64,000 bases of DNA from Cytospora piceicola. Lineage: Eukaryota; Ascomycota; Sordariomycetes; Diaporthales; Cytosporaceae. Position 1 is the stretch's first letter. Each line of letters begins with the position of its first letter. Below the pieces are notes generated by a model. That model made no database searches, was not told where the DNA came from, and worked only from the letters and a program-made list of their open reading frames with translations. Below, in pieces: positions 48,234 to 60,342 of the stretch. The stretch covers positions 682,001 to 746,000 of the forward strand of contig JALQBC010000021.1 in assembly GCA_023375675.1 (NCBI GenBank), in the 5' to 3' direction. A program made the translations under genes and the position numbers.

Positions 48234-49476
48234 TGTTGTTATGGTGTATGCCCTAGGTAGGCGCTTGGAGTGATTGCCCCGTTCTGAGGTGAAAGAGCAA
48301 GGGTATCAGTGCGAAGGGTAACATGGGTTGGACGGAATTATATATATTCGTTGCCTCTCATCAGACACATACCTGGATAATAGCCTAATACTCATCATCA
48401 TTAATGTTCCGTGGACACCCACGGCGAGGCGAATTCGGCACGGCGGAGGTGTGTCAGCTTATAGCGGCAAAACCCACGGCGTGCCAAAAAGGGAAATAAG
48501 GAACGATCCTTCTGGAGTTCCACGATACCGACGTGCCAAAGGAGAGGGAGGGCCAGTCTTCTAGAGATCAATAAGACTTGTTAAAGACACATGAGCCGCC
48601 AAACAGTCACGTCTATCTGTACTCCTACGATCGCCATCAGAATGACCTCGATCCGGTGGCTTTGCTTTTGAAGTTATTCAAAGACCCTCAGGAAGATGTG
48701 TTGTCACGGCTCCTTCAGCGCCCAAAAGCTTACTGGTACTCAACTATACCAAGAGAATATTCAGATGAAAGGGGAATAAATAAAATTGATTACGCATTGC
48801 AGGGAAGATGCTAATATTCAGGCAGTGTCAGCTAGCCTGTCACCTGCTGACCCTGAGCTACAACATTGAAGAAGTTCCGACAAGATGATGATGTCTTCGG
48901 CTGGCGTCTTTGGGAATACAGACATTGAGGGCCTTCGATAGCGACATCCATGAGAAGTTGGATGAAAACACTGTATAGTGATACAACCACCACACAATAA
49001 CGAATCGTACGATGAAACATTGATAGACATCGATAGTCTGTTTGGTAATGATGATTGTGTTGGTATTCGTTTCGCCTACAATTCTGTAACAAAGTCCATC
49101 CATCAACGCCATTCAATATGCCCCCGGCGGACGCCAGGACGCCTTTTTCCAATAGAGCCTCCCATCATTGATCAGTCCCCGTCAGTCCAGCCAGCCTTTG
49201 CCATGTACTATGTGAAAACGCCCGGTCCTCAGCCTGATTACAACTTCCCCCGCAGATTTCTCAACTTGGGATCCGTATCTACACCTAGCGCATCACGCAG
49301 ATTGATATCGATGCCCTCCTTCTTCAGTCGTTCCGTGAGCTTCATTACGCAGTACCTAGAGAGTAGCAAGAGGCCACAACGGTCAGAAAATTCAATGCCC
49401 AGCGAATCAAGAAAAAACTAGAAAGGCAGGTGGAGACTTGGAAAAGGACCGTCTCCCACAAGTTGTTGTGATTGCC
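48234..49476. other. Intergenic, no gene seen
   Basis: A 1.24-kb spacer between two minus-strand genes, moderately AT-rich around 48560-49100. Short frames occur on both strands, without motifs or splice-supported extension. Confidence 0.5.
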
Positions 49477-52400
49477 TCACATGAAGTCTTCGTCCTCTGT
49501 TTCCTCTGCGTTTTCGCCCAGGGCCAGTCTCGCAGCCTCGTCCGCGAGGTTGATGATATCGTGCAGGAGCTCATCGGTCCTGCTCCTCGGCGGCATTTGG
49601 GCCTGGGCCCAGTCCAGGGCCTGGAGGTATGTTCGCATGTTGCTTCGTGGGTCCCTGACGGCAATGTTGGCATCCGCGTTGTTGGCGTTGCTGTTGCTGG
49701 GGATGGCTGGTGGCGATGATGGTGGCGGGTTAGTAGCCCGACCAGGAACGGCTGGCACAGAAGCACCGGCACCGGCGACGCCGTTGTTATTCAGCGTCGC
49801 CATCGCCGGCTCGCTCGATGCCGGGCGCACCTGCACCCTGACCTCGCCTGCCACGCCATCGATGCGGAGGTTCGTCGTCTGGCCTGGGGGTGCGCTTGGG
49901 GCGGGCGTGTTATGCACCAAGTTTCGCAGAAACTTGTTCGCCTCCTCACAACCGTCCATAAGCCACTTGAGGCACAACTGGACACGCTCGCGGGCGTAGC
50001 GATTGTGGTCATCGTAGGTACAGCAGTTCAGTAAGGCTACTATGCCATTGTGCCGACAGATCTGGCTCTGCACGGCTAGGTTGCCAGGGCTGCCACGACC
50101 AGGGGGCGGCTGCAGGAGGGAGGCAAGGATCTGCAAGATCTGACCTTTGACACCGGCCCACGGGAAGGTGTGTGCGGGTGGGGTATCTCGAATGTTCGCG
50201 TGTGGCGTAGGAGGAGGTGGTGGGTCGTTGGCCATGTAGTGACCGCTGGCATTTGACGAGGATGGATCTACTGGGCGGTGCTGTGAGCGGTTGGGCACAT
50301 CGACGAGGGGCTTCTTGGGCACGCCGGCCTCGAGCCCCTTGAGGAGAGCCAGGAGGTCGTATGCAGCCTCCCATTCAATCAGCTTGTTGCGCATATCCAC
50401 ATCTTCAGATACGGTCGTGAGGAAGTCCAGGAACTGGACGAGGCCATCTTTAGCGCGCTCCATGTCCCAGTTGTCGACAGGGAAGTCTGCCGGATCCATG
50501 ACGTTGTCGCGAATCTGGGCTTGGAGGTTCATCAGAGCCACACATTCTGGGACGATCCGGCTGCGGAATTGACTGAAGAAGTAGTGGGCCAGTGTAATGG
50601 TCTGCCTCTGCTCTTCATGCTCTTCCGCTGGGTTCTTAATTCTTGCTCGGAACATGTAGTTGATGAGTCGAAGGAGAATCGTCTGTGCAGGTGAGACGAT
50701 GTCCTTTGGTATCCTCAGGTTGCTCCAGGCGTAGGGTATGAGGGCGCTGTGGTGGATGGCCTCCACGATTTGGCTCGTGATCTGGAAGATGAGGGACGAC
50801 TCATCCTTTTCCCAAACGGCGATGAAGACGAGCATTTCTCGGAGGAGACTCTTCCCGCAGTCTAAAGCTAGGAACATGCGACATCGCGTCTTTTGCAGGT
50901 TCTCGCCTGCCCTTGACAGACCGCTGCCGGCTGCGTCCAGAATGCACGACTTCACGATCATGTGCAAAGCCTCGATCTGCTTAGGATCGAGAATATTCGG
51001 TACTTCAGTGAGAAGACCGGTCATGGGGCCCTCCCCGTAGGAGTCATCGTCGTCCACGTCCTCATCCTCTACCATATCGTCCGCATATTCCTCGCCGTAC
51101 TCTTCAGGGGCTTGGTTATCACCTTCTTCTGCGTAGTCTGGCTCTTGGGCGCCTTCTTGTGGGGATCCGTGTCTGTCCTGGTCGTCTGACCGGTACTGGT
51201 GCGCATATCTGTTGACGAGATTTTCCTTGCAGTTTTCAGTCCGTTTCTGGGCGAATTCGACAGATGGCATAGGTACAACCCAGTCGGCGTAGTTGGGGTC
51301 TCGTGCTCTGATCCACCATGTATCCACCTCTTTCGACACCCGTCCATAACGCCTGTCTTGCTCGAACTTGTCTGTTTCTTCCTGATTCCAATGTGGGTTG
51401 ACCTTGTCTGTGGCATCCACATCATCGGCTCTGATCTCCACGGAGCCTGGAGGCAGCCAGTTCCAAGCCAATCTCGAATCAGATTTCAATGGACCAGGGA
51501 GCCTGTGTGAGCGATTCTCAGCGCAGTCTTTGACGAGGCGCCGGGCGGTATCACACATGGTAGAGTTTCGCTCCAACCAGTGCAGCACTTCTGTTTTCGC
51601 AACATCCACTCGGAAACCTGTGCCGTCGCCCATTCCGTCTTGAGGATCCTCGAGGGCGGCGTCCTCATCAAAGAGGACGTCAAACCAGAATGACATCTTG
51701 TTCCGGTCGTTTTTGGCAGTCCAATTGTGTGCCTGTTGCAATGATGTGACCAATATCTTTTTGTCTGTGAAACATGTCAGCAGGTCTTAGCAACCAGAAG
51801 AAGGGTTGGGGAAACTCACATAGCTCCGTTATCTCGTTAAGACGTTGTCTAGAGTTCTCATCCAAGACCTCGCCGTCGTAGCCCTTACTTGTAACATTGA
51901 CGCAAAGGATGATAGTCTGATAAACCATTTGATCATACTGAGCTGCGGCACACAAGTCCTGGGGAACCTCGGGCTCAGTGGTAACAAGGAGATTTCGTGC
52001 GATATGCATAAGCTTGTTAAGAACCTGCAGATCATCCTTCAGTCCTTGGTAATTCTTGATGATTAGAGCTGTGCTCTCTTGAGGGGTGACGCCCTTGTCA
52101 GGATCATTTAGGCTAGCCAGTGGACCGACGGAGCGAGTAGTCAAGTTGGGGATCGCAGCGGAGAATATCTTGTTGAGCCACATCCATATGGTAACATTTC
52201 TTGACAAGGCCTCTCTGTGGTATAGTTTAGCTTAAGTTGAAAGAGCAGGTGGGGGCCAGGGCAGGATGATGATCCAAAGAATGGACTTACCGGACTTCTT
52301 TCGACGCGTGAGTCTTCTCCAAGGTGCGTGAAACCATGGCAATGACTTTAGCGTTGGTCTTAGGGCCCATGGGAGGGGAATTGTCGTAGTGTGCCTCGAG

Positions 52401-52508
52401 ACATATGAGGGCAGCAGCGAAACATCGTTCCTCTATTGACTCGTTTGAGACGGACCTCTGGGCCTGAACATCGGGATCGAGTTCATCTGCCACCACAGTG
52501 GACGCCAT
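49477..52508 (-). CDS. Ataxin-10 family protein (Ctr86-like)
   Basis: Three exons: 52508-52291, 52214-51820 and 51764-49477, giving 966 residues. The protein is an alpha-helical, armadillo-like chain (FAAALICLEAHYDN, LKDDLQVLNKLMHIARNLL, and LIPYAWSNLRIPKDIVSPAQTILLRLINYMF). At about 735-825 it ends in the ataxin-10 C-terminal block (FPWAGVKGQILQILASLLQ, IVALLNCCTYDDHNRYARERVQLCLKWLMDGCEEANKFLRNLV). In yeast the homologue is Ctr86; fungal and animal members have roles in cytokinesis and cell survival, but a biochemical activity is not established. An acidic insert lies around residues 430-480 (EEYADDMVEDEDVDDDDS). The call rests mainly on the C-terminal block. Confidence 0.78.
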
Positions 52509-53197
52509 GGTTGCGACCGGTGTTGCAGTATGAGAAAGGTTCGTGTGGCTGTCGGGCAGCTGGAAGAGTGTTGATGATGGTGGATGTTCACGCGATCATT
52601 GAAGGAAGACAGCCGCAGGCGGCTGCTCGACTCCCAAGTTTGTGGTTTGTTTCACAAGTACCTAGGTACTGCCAAGCGACGGTGTGCTAATGTCAAAGTG
52701 TGTAGTGTTCAAGAAAATGAGGAGGGAACGATTCACTGGTTTGACTGTAAGTATTGAGTGGATATGCAGATCAAAGAGGGAAAGTAGATGGTGCTTGCCC
52801 GACGTAAGTGATGCCGCTCGCTACATATGGCTGAGTTTAGAGATGGGCGTGAATTTTACAGTGGGCCTCTGCGAAAGTGTATGCTAGAGTCACCCAGGTG
52901 TGAGAGTGCATCTTCACATCTCTACTGGTACACCCTAACCCTTCCACTCAAAATCCTTCGATCAGCTGGAACCAGAGCGCACTTCTACCAAAGTGTTAAT
53001 TACACTAAGGGCGTGATTAACAGAATGACATCTTGAGACCCTTGTCCCTATCCCTGTCGCCTCCCCTCCAATGGGAATTCCGTCGCATTGGTCGTTGGAG
53101 GGGTTACTATAATTTTCTTGGGAAGGAAGCAAGCTGCTCACGACATTAACCTTCCGTTCCTCCTACTTTGTTTTTCCAAAGAACCTCAGACTTCACC
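52509..53197. promoter_or_regulatory. Divergent promoter ataxin-10/MTAP
   Basis: A 689-bp head-to-head spacer without a supported exon. Confidence 0.5.
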
Positions 53198-54361
53198 ATG
53201 ACTTCCGAACTCCCAGACACGTATGAGCGTGAGTACAAACATGCGCCCTTCCCACCTTTCCCTGAAACCTCCCCCTCAAAAGCCCGCATCGCTAACCAAT
53301 TCCCTCGCCCCGTGTAACAGGCCCGGTCCACATCGCCGTTATAGGCGGCACCGGCCTCACCCAGATCGAGGGCTACACGCCCGTCGCATCCGTCAACCCC
53401 CTGACGCCCTGGGGCTACCCCTCTTCCCCCATCCGCATCCTCGAGCACAACGGCGTGCCCATCGCCTTCCTGGCCCGCCATGGCGCCCACCACCAGCTCG
53501 CCCCCCACGAGGTGCCCGCCCGCGCCAACATCGCCGCCCTGCGACACATCGGCGTGCGCTCCGTCATTGCCTTCAGCGCCGTCGGGTCCCTGCAGGAGCA
53601 CATCAAGCCTATGGACTTCGTTGTGCCGGACCAGGTTATCGATCGCACTAAGGGCATCCGCCCCTTCACCTTCTTCGAGAAGGGCCTGGTGGGACACGTG
53701 GGCTTTGCGGATCCCTTTGACGCCAAGATGGCTGCTATCGTAAAGAAGTGTGCCGGTGCGATGCAAGGAGAGGGAAGCACACTGCACGAGAGTGGGACGA
53801 TAATATGCATGGGTAAGCAATACACAGCGGACAGAAAGAATGGCTACCCAATGGCTACCCGCTCTTTGCCCCTTCGGCCAGAAGGACGGATGAATGAACG
53901 AATGCAGAAGACAGGCAGGCAGGCTAACACTCATCTCACACACAGAGGGCCCTCAATTCTCCACCCGCGCCGAGTCGAACATGTACCGTACCTGGGGCGG
54001 CAGCGTGATCAACATGTCCGCCCTGCCGGAAGCCAAGCTCGCTCGGGAGGCTGAGCTGGCCTACCAGATGATCTGCATGGCGACCGACTACGACTGCTGG
54101 CGGACCACCTCAGAGGACGAGGGCGACGTCCACGTCGAGATGGTCATGAAGTACATGAGCGCTAACAGCGTCAACGCCAAGAAGCTGGTGGGTGCCGTCC
54201 TGGACGAACTGTCCCACCACGATAACAGTGACTTGGTCCTCGCTAAGCACTGGGAGGGCGCGAGCGCTGGCGGCATCAAATTTATGACGAAGCCCGAGGG
54301 CAGGGACCCGGAGGCTATGAAGAGGGTGGAGTATCTGTTCCCCGGGTTCTGGGAGAGCTAG
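53198..54361 (+). CDS. meu1: S-methyl-5'-thioadenosine phosphorylase (Meu1)
   Basis: Three exons: 53198-53228, 53321-53812 and 53946-54361, giving 312 residues. Motifs are the phosphate-binding IGGTGLTQ, ARHGAHHQLAPHEVPARANI, the central VVPDQVIDRTKG, EGPQFSTRAESNMYR (spanning the last junction, with substrate-binding residues), and MATDYDCWRTTSEDEGDV at the active-site Asp. The enzyme splits methylthioadenosine with phosphate to methylthioribose-1-phosphate and adenine, starting the methionine salvage pathway that recycles the by-product of polyamine synthesis. The 133-bp second intron is longer than its neighbours. It is convergent with Mediator 13. Confidence 0.96.
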
Positions 54362-54834
54362 AATGGGATTCTGCGATACTGAAGATGAGGGGGTTGTGAG
54401 GGAGATTCTCTTCCACGCATGATTATTAGAGCCTGAGATATCCACTTGTCGGGCATCATCTGCCTAGTGTATATACAAATAGACACAACACATAAGCAGA
54501 AAAGTTATCATCAACATGTCACGTGTGCTTTTCTAATTGCCCCCCTTATAGATTAGCTGAATGAAACAGTCGAAGATGTATTGCTTTAGCAAAGCCCACT
54601 TAGACGGAGCGTGCAATATTCTTCTGAGTTGTCATTATGCTATGCAAGGTATCCAACGTAATTTTATCATAAAAAGAATAATTTCAGGCCCATCGCTCCC
54701 AAAGTGTCTTACGCCAAACAGCATAGATGCCATCTCGTTTACTGTCGAATGACCAGAGACATATCCCAGGAGGAAGGGAAAAAATCACAGAGGTTCACAT
54801 CAGAATCTGTCGAGACTCCTCTGCTCTTCCCTTC
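54362..54834. other. Intergenic, convergent
   Basis: A 473-bp shared 3' region with no gene seen. Confidence 0.6.
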
Positions 54835-57800
54835 TCACATCAATTGGTACAGCGCCTGCACCCCCTTCTCCGCCGCAGCTACGTGCCACGGCCTCACATC
54901 ACCCTCCTGGTCTGTGACCGACCTGGCCCTGGCGATAGTGCCCAGTCCCCGGAAGTACGTCAACATCTCTCTGAGAAGTATCTCGTGTACTCGAGGGTTG
55001 CCCTCAGCGTGGACCACGTTTACCTCCATCACAGCAGGAGGGTCCTCGGGACGGGACCCGCCACGCTTGATAAGGTAGCCGCTGACAAGGGCGGGGTTGG
55101 GCTCAACCAGCGAGTACGAGACATTCAGTCGGTGTGAGGCTATCGCTGCCCACGTCGTGTCTGTGACATCCACGAGGCTCACATCCGAGTCAGCCTCGGC
55201 CATGTTGTTGTCTGCGCCTGGGGTTGTGGCGGTCTGCGAGGATGTTGGTGCGCCTTTGGGTGTGGGTGGGTTGCCAACGTGCTCGGGGGATAACATCGAC
55301 GCTTGAGGAGTTGAGACAGGCGTTGAGTAGAACGCAGACTGTGCAGACATTGGCACTTTGGGCATAGATGGAATCAATTGCAAAGATGGGTTCGTGTCCA
55401 CAGTCAACAGAACAAGTGTCACGGAAGACTTGATCTCCGTTTGCGCCAGGGTGACCCAATCACTAACTTCTTGCTGGTCCATCGGTCCGGTCTTGGTGAT
55501 AATGATACGCCAGTGAACTTTCCAAATGGATGTAAGGTCGTAAGTAGTTGTCCAGATTTCATGCGCGATCTCAGCGAAGGACCGGGATAGCGGCTTTCCT
55601 TTCCTTCCCAGACAGTAGGATGCAGTCATCTGTTTGCAACCACGGTTATCTGACCAAGCTGCAGTAATCCATCTCTCGTCGACGCTCTGAGAGTACGCGA
55701 TATGCATGCAAGAGTTCTCGTGAAGTATGTGCGCAGAAGGTGGGTTTCTCAGGTGGAAGTCAATACCCCGTGTCAAGGGCTGCTCCAAGACAATCGCTGG
55801 TGATGGCATTGGTCCTCCAAACAACGTACATCGATCGTAAGTCTCCAGGCACATTCGTGCATAATCATGTGGCGACAGAACCACCATCGACGTCGAAGTG
55901 GTGATGTCGTCCAATGAGACAAGTTGTAACACTAGTTCATTTTGCGCTGGCTTCTTTCTCTCCGAGAGAGCCCTCTTGTATATCTCGAACAGCCTCTGGA
56001 AGGCTGCGCAGGATTCGACGATTGTTATGGGATTATCATGTGTGTAGACGAAGTAGATGACAAAATTCCTTGAGACGGCCGTGGAGTTGAATATAGTCAC
56101 GGCGAGCTTGGCCATGTCCTCGATCAGCGGTGATCCGAAGCGTGATCCCTGGGAAGCAATTGGGGAGTTGTTTGTCTTGTCGACTTCGAAAGGGACAAGG
56201 CCATTTTGCATGTTTGCTGACGAGGGCATCCTTTCAAAACTTCCAAGTTTCAAAGATTCGTACACACTACGAAGACGATCCATGAATATGCCAGCATTGT
56301 CGGCCATGCCATCGAGATTCGGGAAAACACAGACAGATTGGACGTCCTTGGGTCCTTGCGACGGCCCCAGCCCTAGACTTTCCCAGAACTTGGCCGCCGA
56401 GGGTAGGACAGATAGTCTGGACTCGTACCTGCGTAACTCAAGATGTGGCGGCGGGACCTGAACAAGACTGGGGCGTTGCTCTGGGCCACCGGGTGGTCGT
56501 GGCTGCATACGATTAGGTGTTGCTAGCAATGGTACATCCTGTACCTCAAGCAGCTGGCGGAGCTGGCAACCCGACGCGGATTGCAGGCATGGGGGAAGGA
56601 TTGTCTGCAGTGTCTGCAATGAATTGCGTGTTCCATGCACGAGGTCCCGTTGCAAGCTCGAAAGCTCAAGGTGAACCGCAGCAAAATCCGGCTTGGCTAT
56701 CTTCAGACAACCAGACACAGCTTGTTCTGTGAGTATCTGTGCGACCATCATAAAGTCATCATCTCCGTAAACCAGCCGTTGAGGAACGGGCTCTGAATCC
56801 GCGAAATAGCGTGGGATCGGCATTTCTGACGGGTCATTGATGAATATTTTGGACAGGTCCACACCGCTGTGGCCTTGCGATTCATCTAACATCTCGACAT
56901 CTCTCATGGAGGGGGCCAGCGACTCGTTGTCATCCCCAAGTCGTCGGCGCCTCGCACTCAGTTTAGTTGGGGATAATGGTTCGTCAGAGGATTCGCTGGC
57001 ATCATCTTGATCTGATACCCGGCTGACTTCATCGGCATCGGATGTGCTGTCACCATCCTTGTCCGGATTGAACTCGATATTGTGGCCTTCCGCCACGCCT
57101 GCAATCTGGGCACCGGGATTTGAGGGCATCTCTTTCAGTGTCCTTCGGAACTTTCCATGTCTCCGAAGATAATCGGTGGTAGGGGGTGAGCCTGACCTCC
57201 GTGGAGCAGCGGCCTCATCCTCGTTGTCCCAGTGGAAATCAAACCGACCACTCTGCTCATATTTTTTATTCACGATGGTAAGCGATGAATCGAAATCAAG
57301 CTTGTCAAACACGCTCCCGCGACGAGCCGGTAATTTGACGGTGTTTGGATTGCTTTCAGCCCCACTTCCAACCGACGCTTTGAGTCTCTTGTAGACAGTG
57401 GCAGGATCGAAAGGGCTCGGTGGTCTCTTGATCCCACTTGAAGGCGCTACCTTCACGTTATTCTTTTGGCGGTTCTCGCCCAGACTACTCCGTGCGTGTT
57501 TTAACGCCGGCTTGGCGAAAACAGGAGGGGCCGGAGGGTTGTTCATCTTGAGAGGTGCAGTACCCGCCGGTCTTTGCGGTTCGGAAAGCATAGACTGGTC
57601 TGTTGGTTCCGATTTTGGTATTGCAGCACCTATATCAGCCAAGTCAGGCAGGCTGACGTCCATTACGCCAGGTTGCTCGTCGAAGAAATTAAAGTCAGCG
57701 TCGGTGATGTCGTTATCGACGAAAACGTCGTTGTTGAGTTCCCAGTCATCGCCTTGAATAAGAGACTGGTCTCGCTTAGACTCGGTGCCATCCCATTCGT

Positions 57801-59431
57801 CTTCAAAAGTATCACCTAGGCCGCCTGGCGCGGTCATTGTCGTGTCGATGTCCACAAGCGCAGCCGAAGGCACTTGGCTCTCAGAGCTGGATGTAGTGCC
57901 ATCTATAGAGAAGGTTGCGCCTGTCGGGTTTTGAACACCATCTGGAGGCGTCGGATACATGGCACTACCGGCAGCACCGGTGTTGCTTGTCCGGCGCATT
58001 GCAAGAGGTGACGAAACGCTGTTCTGTTGCAGCAGACGAGGTTCGGCTTCTGCGGGCTGTTTTGGTCCTGTCGCTTCTCTCGCCTTCTTCCTTCTCGCTA
58101 AAAGTTCTTCTCTCTCGCCATTGCTTATGAACCAGGCCCTCGCATGATCCAATGCGTCAAAGCCATCTCTGAAACTGGTACCACCAGGATCAACAGTATA
58201 ATTCAGAGCCAAAGGACTTCTCGCACGTTTCCTGAAGCAAAGGACCGCTGGCCACAATATATGTGTATGTGAACTAATCACAGGAGGAGGCTTGCCATCT
58301 GATCTGGACTCATTAGGCTTTCGTCGCAAACATTGAATGTTTAACCATGACGACCTGCTCAGTATGGCAGACGAAATGCCTCGCATTTCTAGCAGCCTGT
58401 AGCATGTACTGCGCCATGGACCTGATCTGCCATCCGTATCCGGTTTGAAACGTGTGACTTGGGTGTCAGGGGACTCAACCGCGCTGCCATCTACCGAGGT
58501 TTGGTCACCGTCTGCCACGATTTGACATGTCCCAAAGACTCCAAAGGGAGCAGCGAAGACAGTGGCCCCGTTTTGCGGCAGTGACAGGCTTAAACCATCA
58601 CTGTTGGCCTGTAGTCCTTGCGCCACAGACAAGGACATGCCGATAAGGAGAGAGCCTGTCGTAGTCAGGTGAACGCGCAGTGATGCGACTACTGGCACAC
58701 TCACGGGCAGAGATGTCTCGGATTCCGCTGCGCTCGACGGTAGAATGAACGTCTTGGAATCTAGCGGAATTGCGCCTGTCTTGGTGCAGAACCTGTGTGA
58801 CAAACTGGCGAGAACCGCGGCAATGAAGTATTCGTGGATGTCTTTCGCTGGTATTGACCCGTAACCTTTCGAGTCCACAGAAGGCCCGAAGCTTGCTTTT
58901 GCATCTGCTTCAAGAGGAAACCCAGCCGGGTTCATCATGCCTCCTGGCATCTGGACGCCTCGCATCGCTGTGTCAAGCGTGGGCCCACTAGGGGACGAGG
59001 AACTCGGCGTAACCAGAGAGTTGGGAGCCATGATTCGGTTCTTGAGCAGACTGGTCGGCTCGAGCCCGCCCTCTTCGACCAAGCCCAGTTTATACCCGCA
59101 CACGTCGAGGTTTGCGCCCAGGATTGGCTCCCCTGGCTGCCCGATCGAGGAGCCATCGTTTGCCCTAAGTGAGAAGCACCAGATGACACGCCTTAGCGCG
59201 TCGGCGTATACTAGGTTGCCCCCATTCCTCAACGTATACTCGACATCGGAAGCGGAGAAGGTATAGGTGGATGAGTTCGAAACCACTGGCTCGTAGATCT
59301 TGAAAGCGATGGAGGAGATATTATCCTAGAAAGTGTATCAGAAGCACGTCTGAGCGAGGCAGAGGGACCATGACATGACGAATCGGACTTACGATCAATA
59401 GAGTATTAGTCTCATATTCGCCAGGGTCCAT
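54835..59431 (-). CDS. med13: Mediator subunit Med13 (Srb9/Ssn2)
   Basis: Two exons, 59431-59393 (MDPGEYETNTLLI) and 59325-54835, with a 67-bp intron, giving 1509 residues. The N-terminal block (DNISSIAFKIYEP, VIWCFSLRANDG) is the Med13 N-terminal domain. The middle is long and disordered, with acidic, Ser/Pro-rich and Gln-rich stretches. The C-terminal half is folded (FWESLGLGPSQGPKDVQSVCVFPN, VIYFVYTHDNPITIVESCAAFQRL, IIITKTGPMDQQEVSDWVTLAQTE), as in the Med13 PIWI-like/C-terminal domain. Med13 links the Cdk8 kinase module to core Mediator and mostly represses transcription. No intron is needed in the 4.5-kb second exon. Confidence 0.93.
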
Positions 59432-60089
59432 TTCGTAAATTCGAGTCCCTCAGGGGAAGACTACCGCCGCTCATGAGGCACGCGGAACTTGGCCGTCCTT
59501 CCACGCCAGTGTCGCATTCGAGACGTCGAGGATGGCCGAAGCTTGGTGTTGCACGCACAACTTCTGATATGACGATAGTGCATGAGCCTGGTCCGGTTTG
59601 GTTGAAGCCCTCGGAGGGCCAGAATCCATCTCAGCCAATCCACGGGCTGGGAGCGTAGGACGAGCGGCGCACGTGTGTATGGATATTCAATGTGAAGGAG
59701 CACAAGACAGCGAGGCAATCGCGGCTAATTGCACCTTAAGCAACGCGGATCGTTCTTTGCTATAGCGACTTGAGCTAGATAGGATGTGGATCACCTTCTA
59801 GCAACGTGGGTGAGGAGAAGTTTGTACTTGAAGGACAGCCGGGTAACACAGGAAGAAGCAATACGTCGACGTTAAGTTATAAGTCGCGTGGCGGCGGCTC
59901 ATCTATGCTACAGTCAAATGGAAGTTGAGCTAACGCCCTACTGTGCGCTCGGCTGACCCGACAGAGATCCCGATGATTTTTATAGCCCGTGCGTTAAAAT
60001 CGAGGTATATACGAGTGATAGAACAGGGTATAAGGTTAGAGTAGGTGCGAACCGGTTTCGAGCCGGTTACGAATAGCTAAAGTAAGACT
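59432..60089. promoter_or_regulatory. Med13 upstream region and edge of AT-rich block
   Basis: Ordinary composition, with TG and CA dinucleotides, up to about 60,040. An AACCGGTTTCGAGCCGGTT element at about 60050 is the first member of the repeat family found downstream. Confidence 0.5.
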
Positions 60090-60342
60090 TCGATGTTAAA
60101 GGTATTCACAGACTTATTATTAACTTAAACATTACAGAAAATATACCTATATATATTAAATTTAATACTATAGTATAGCTATAATACATTTTACTAGGTT
60201 TTAGCGTTATTATATAACGTTAATTCTACCTACTTAATCTTTTTTACGCTCTTAATTTTTTTAATTTAAACCTAATAATCTATAATAACCGTAAAAATAA
60301 CGCCCGACTATAAAGTTACGAAAATACGCGTTAATATAAGTA

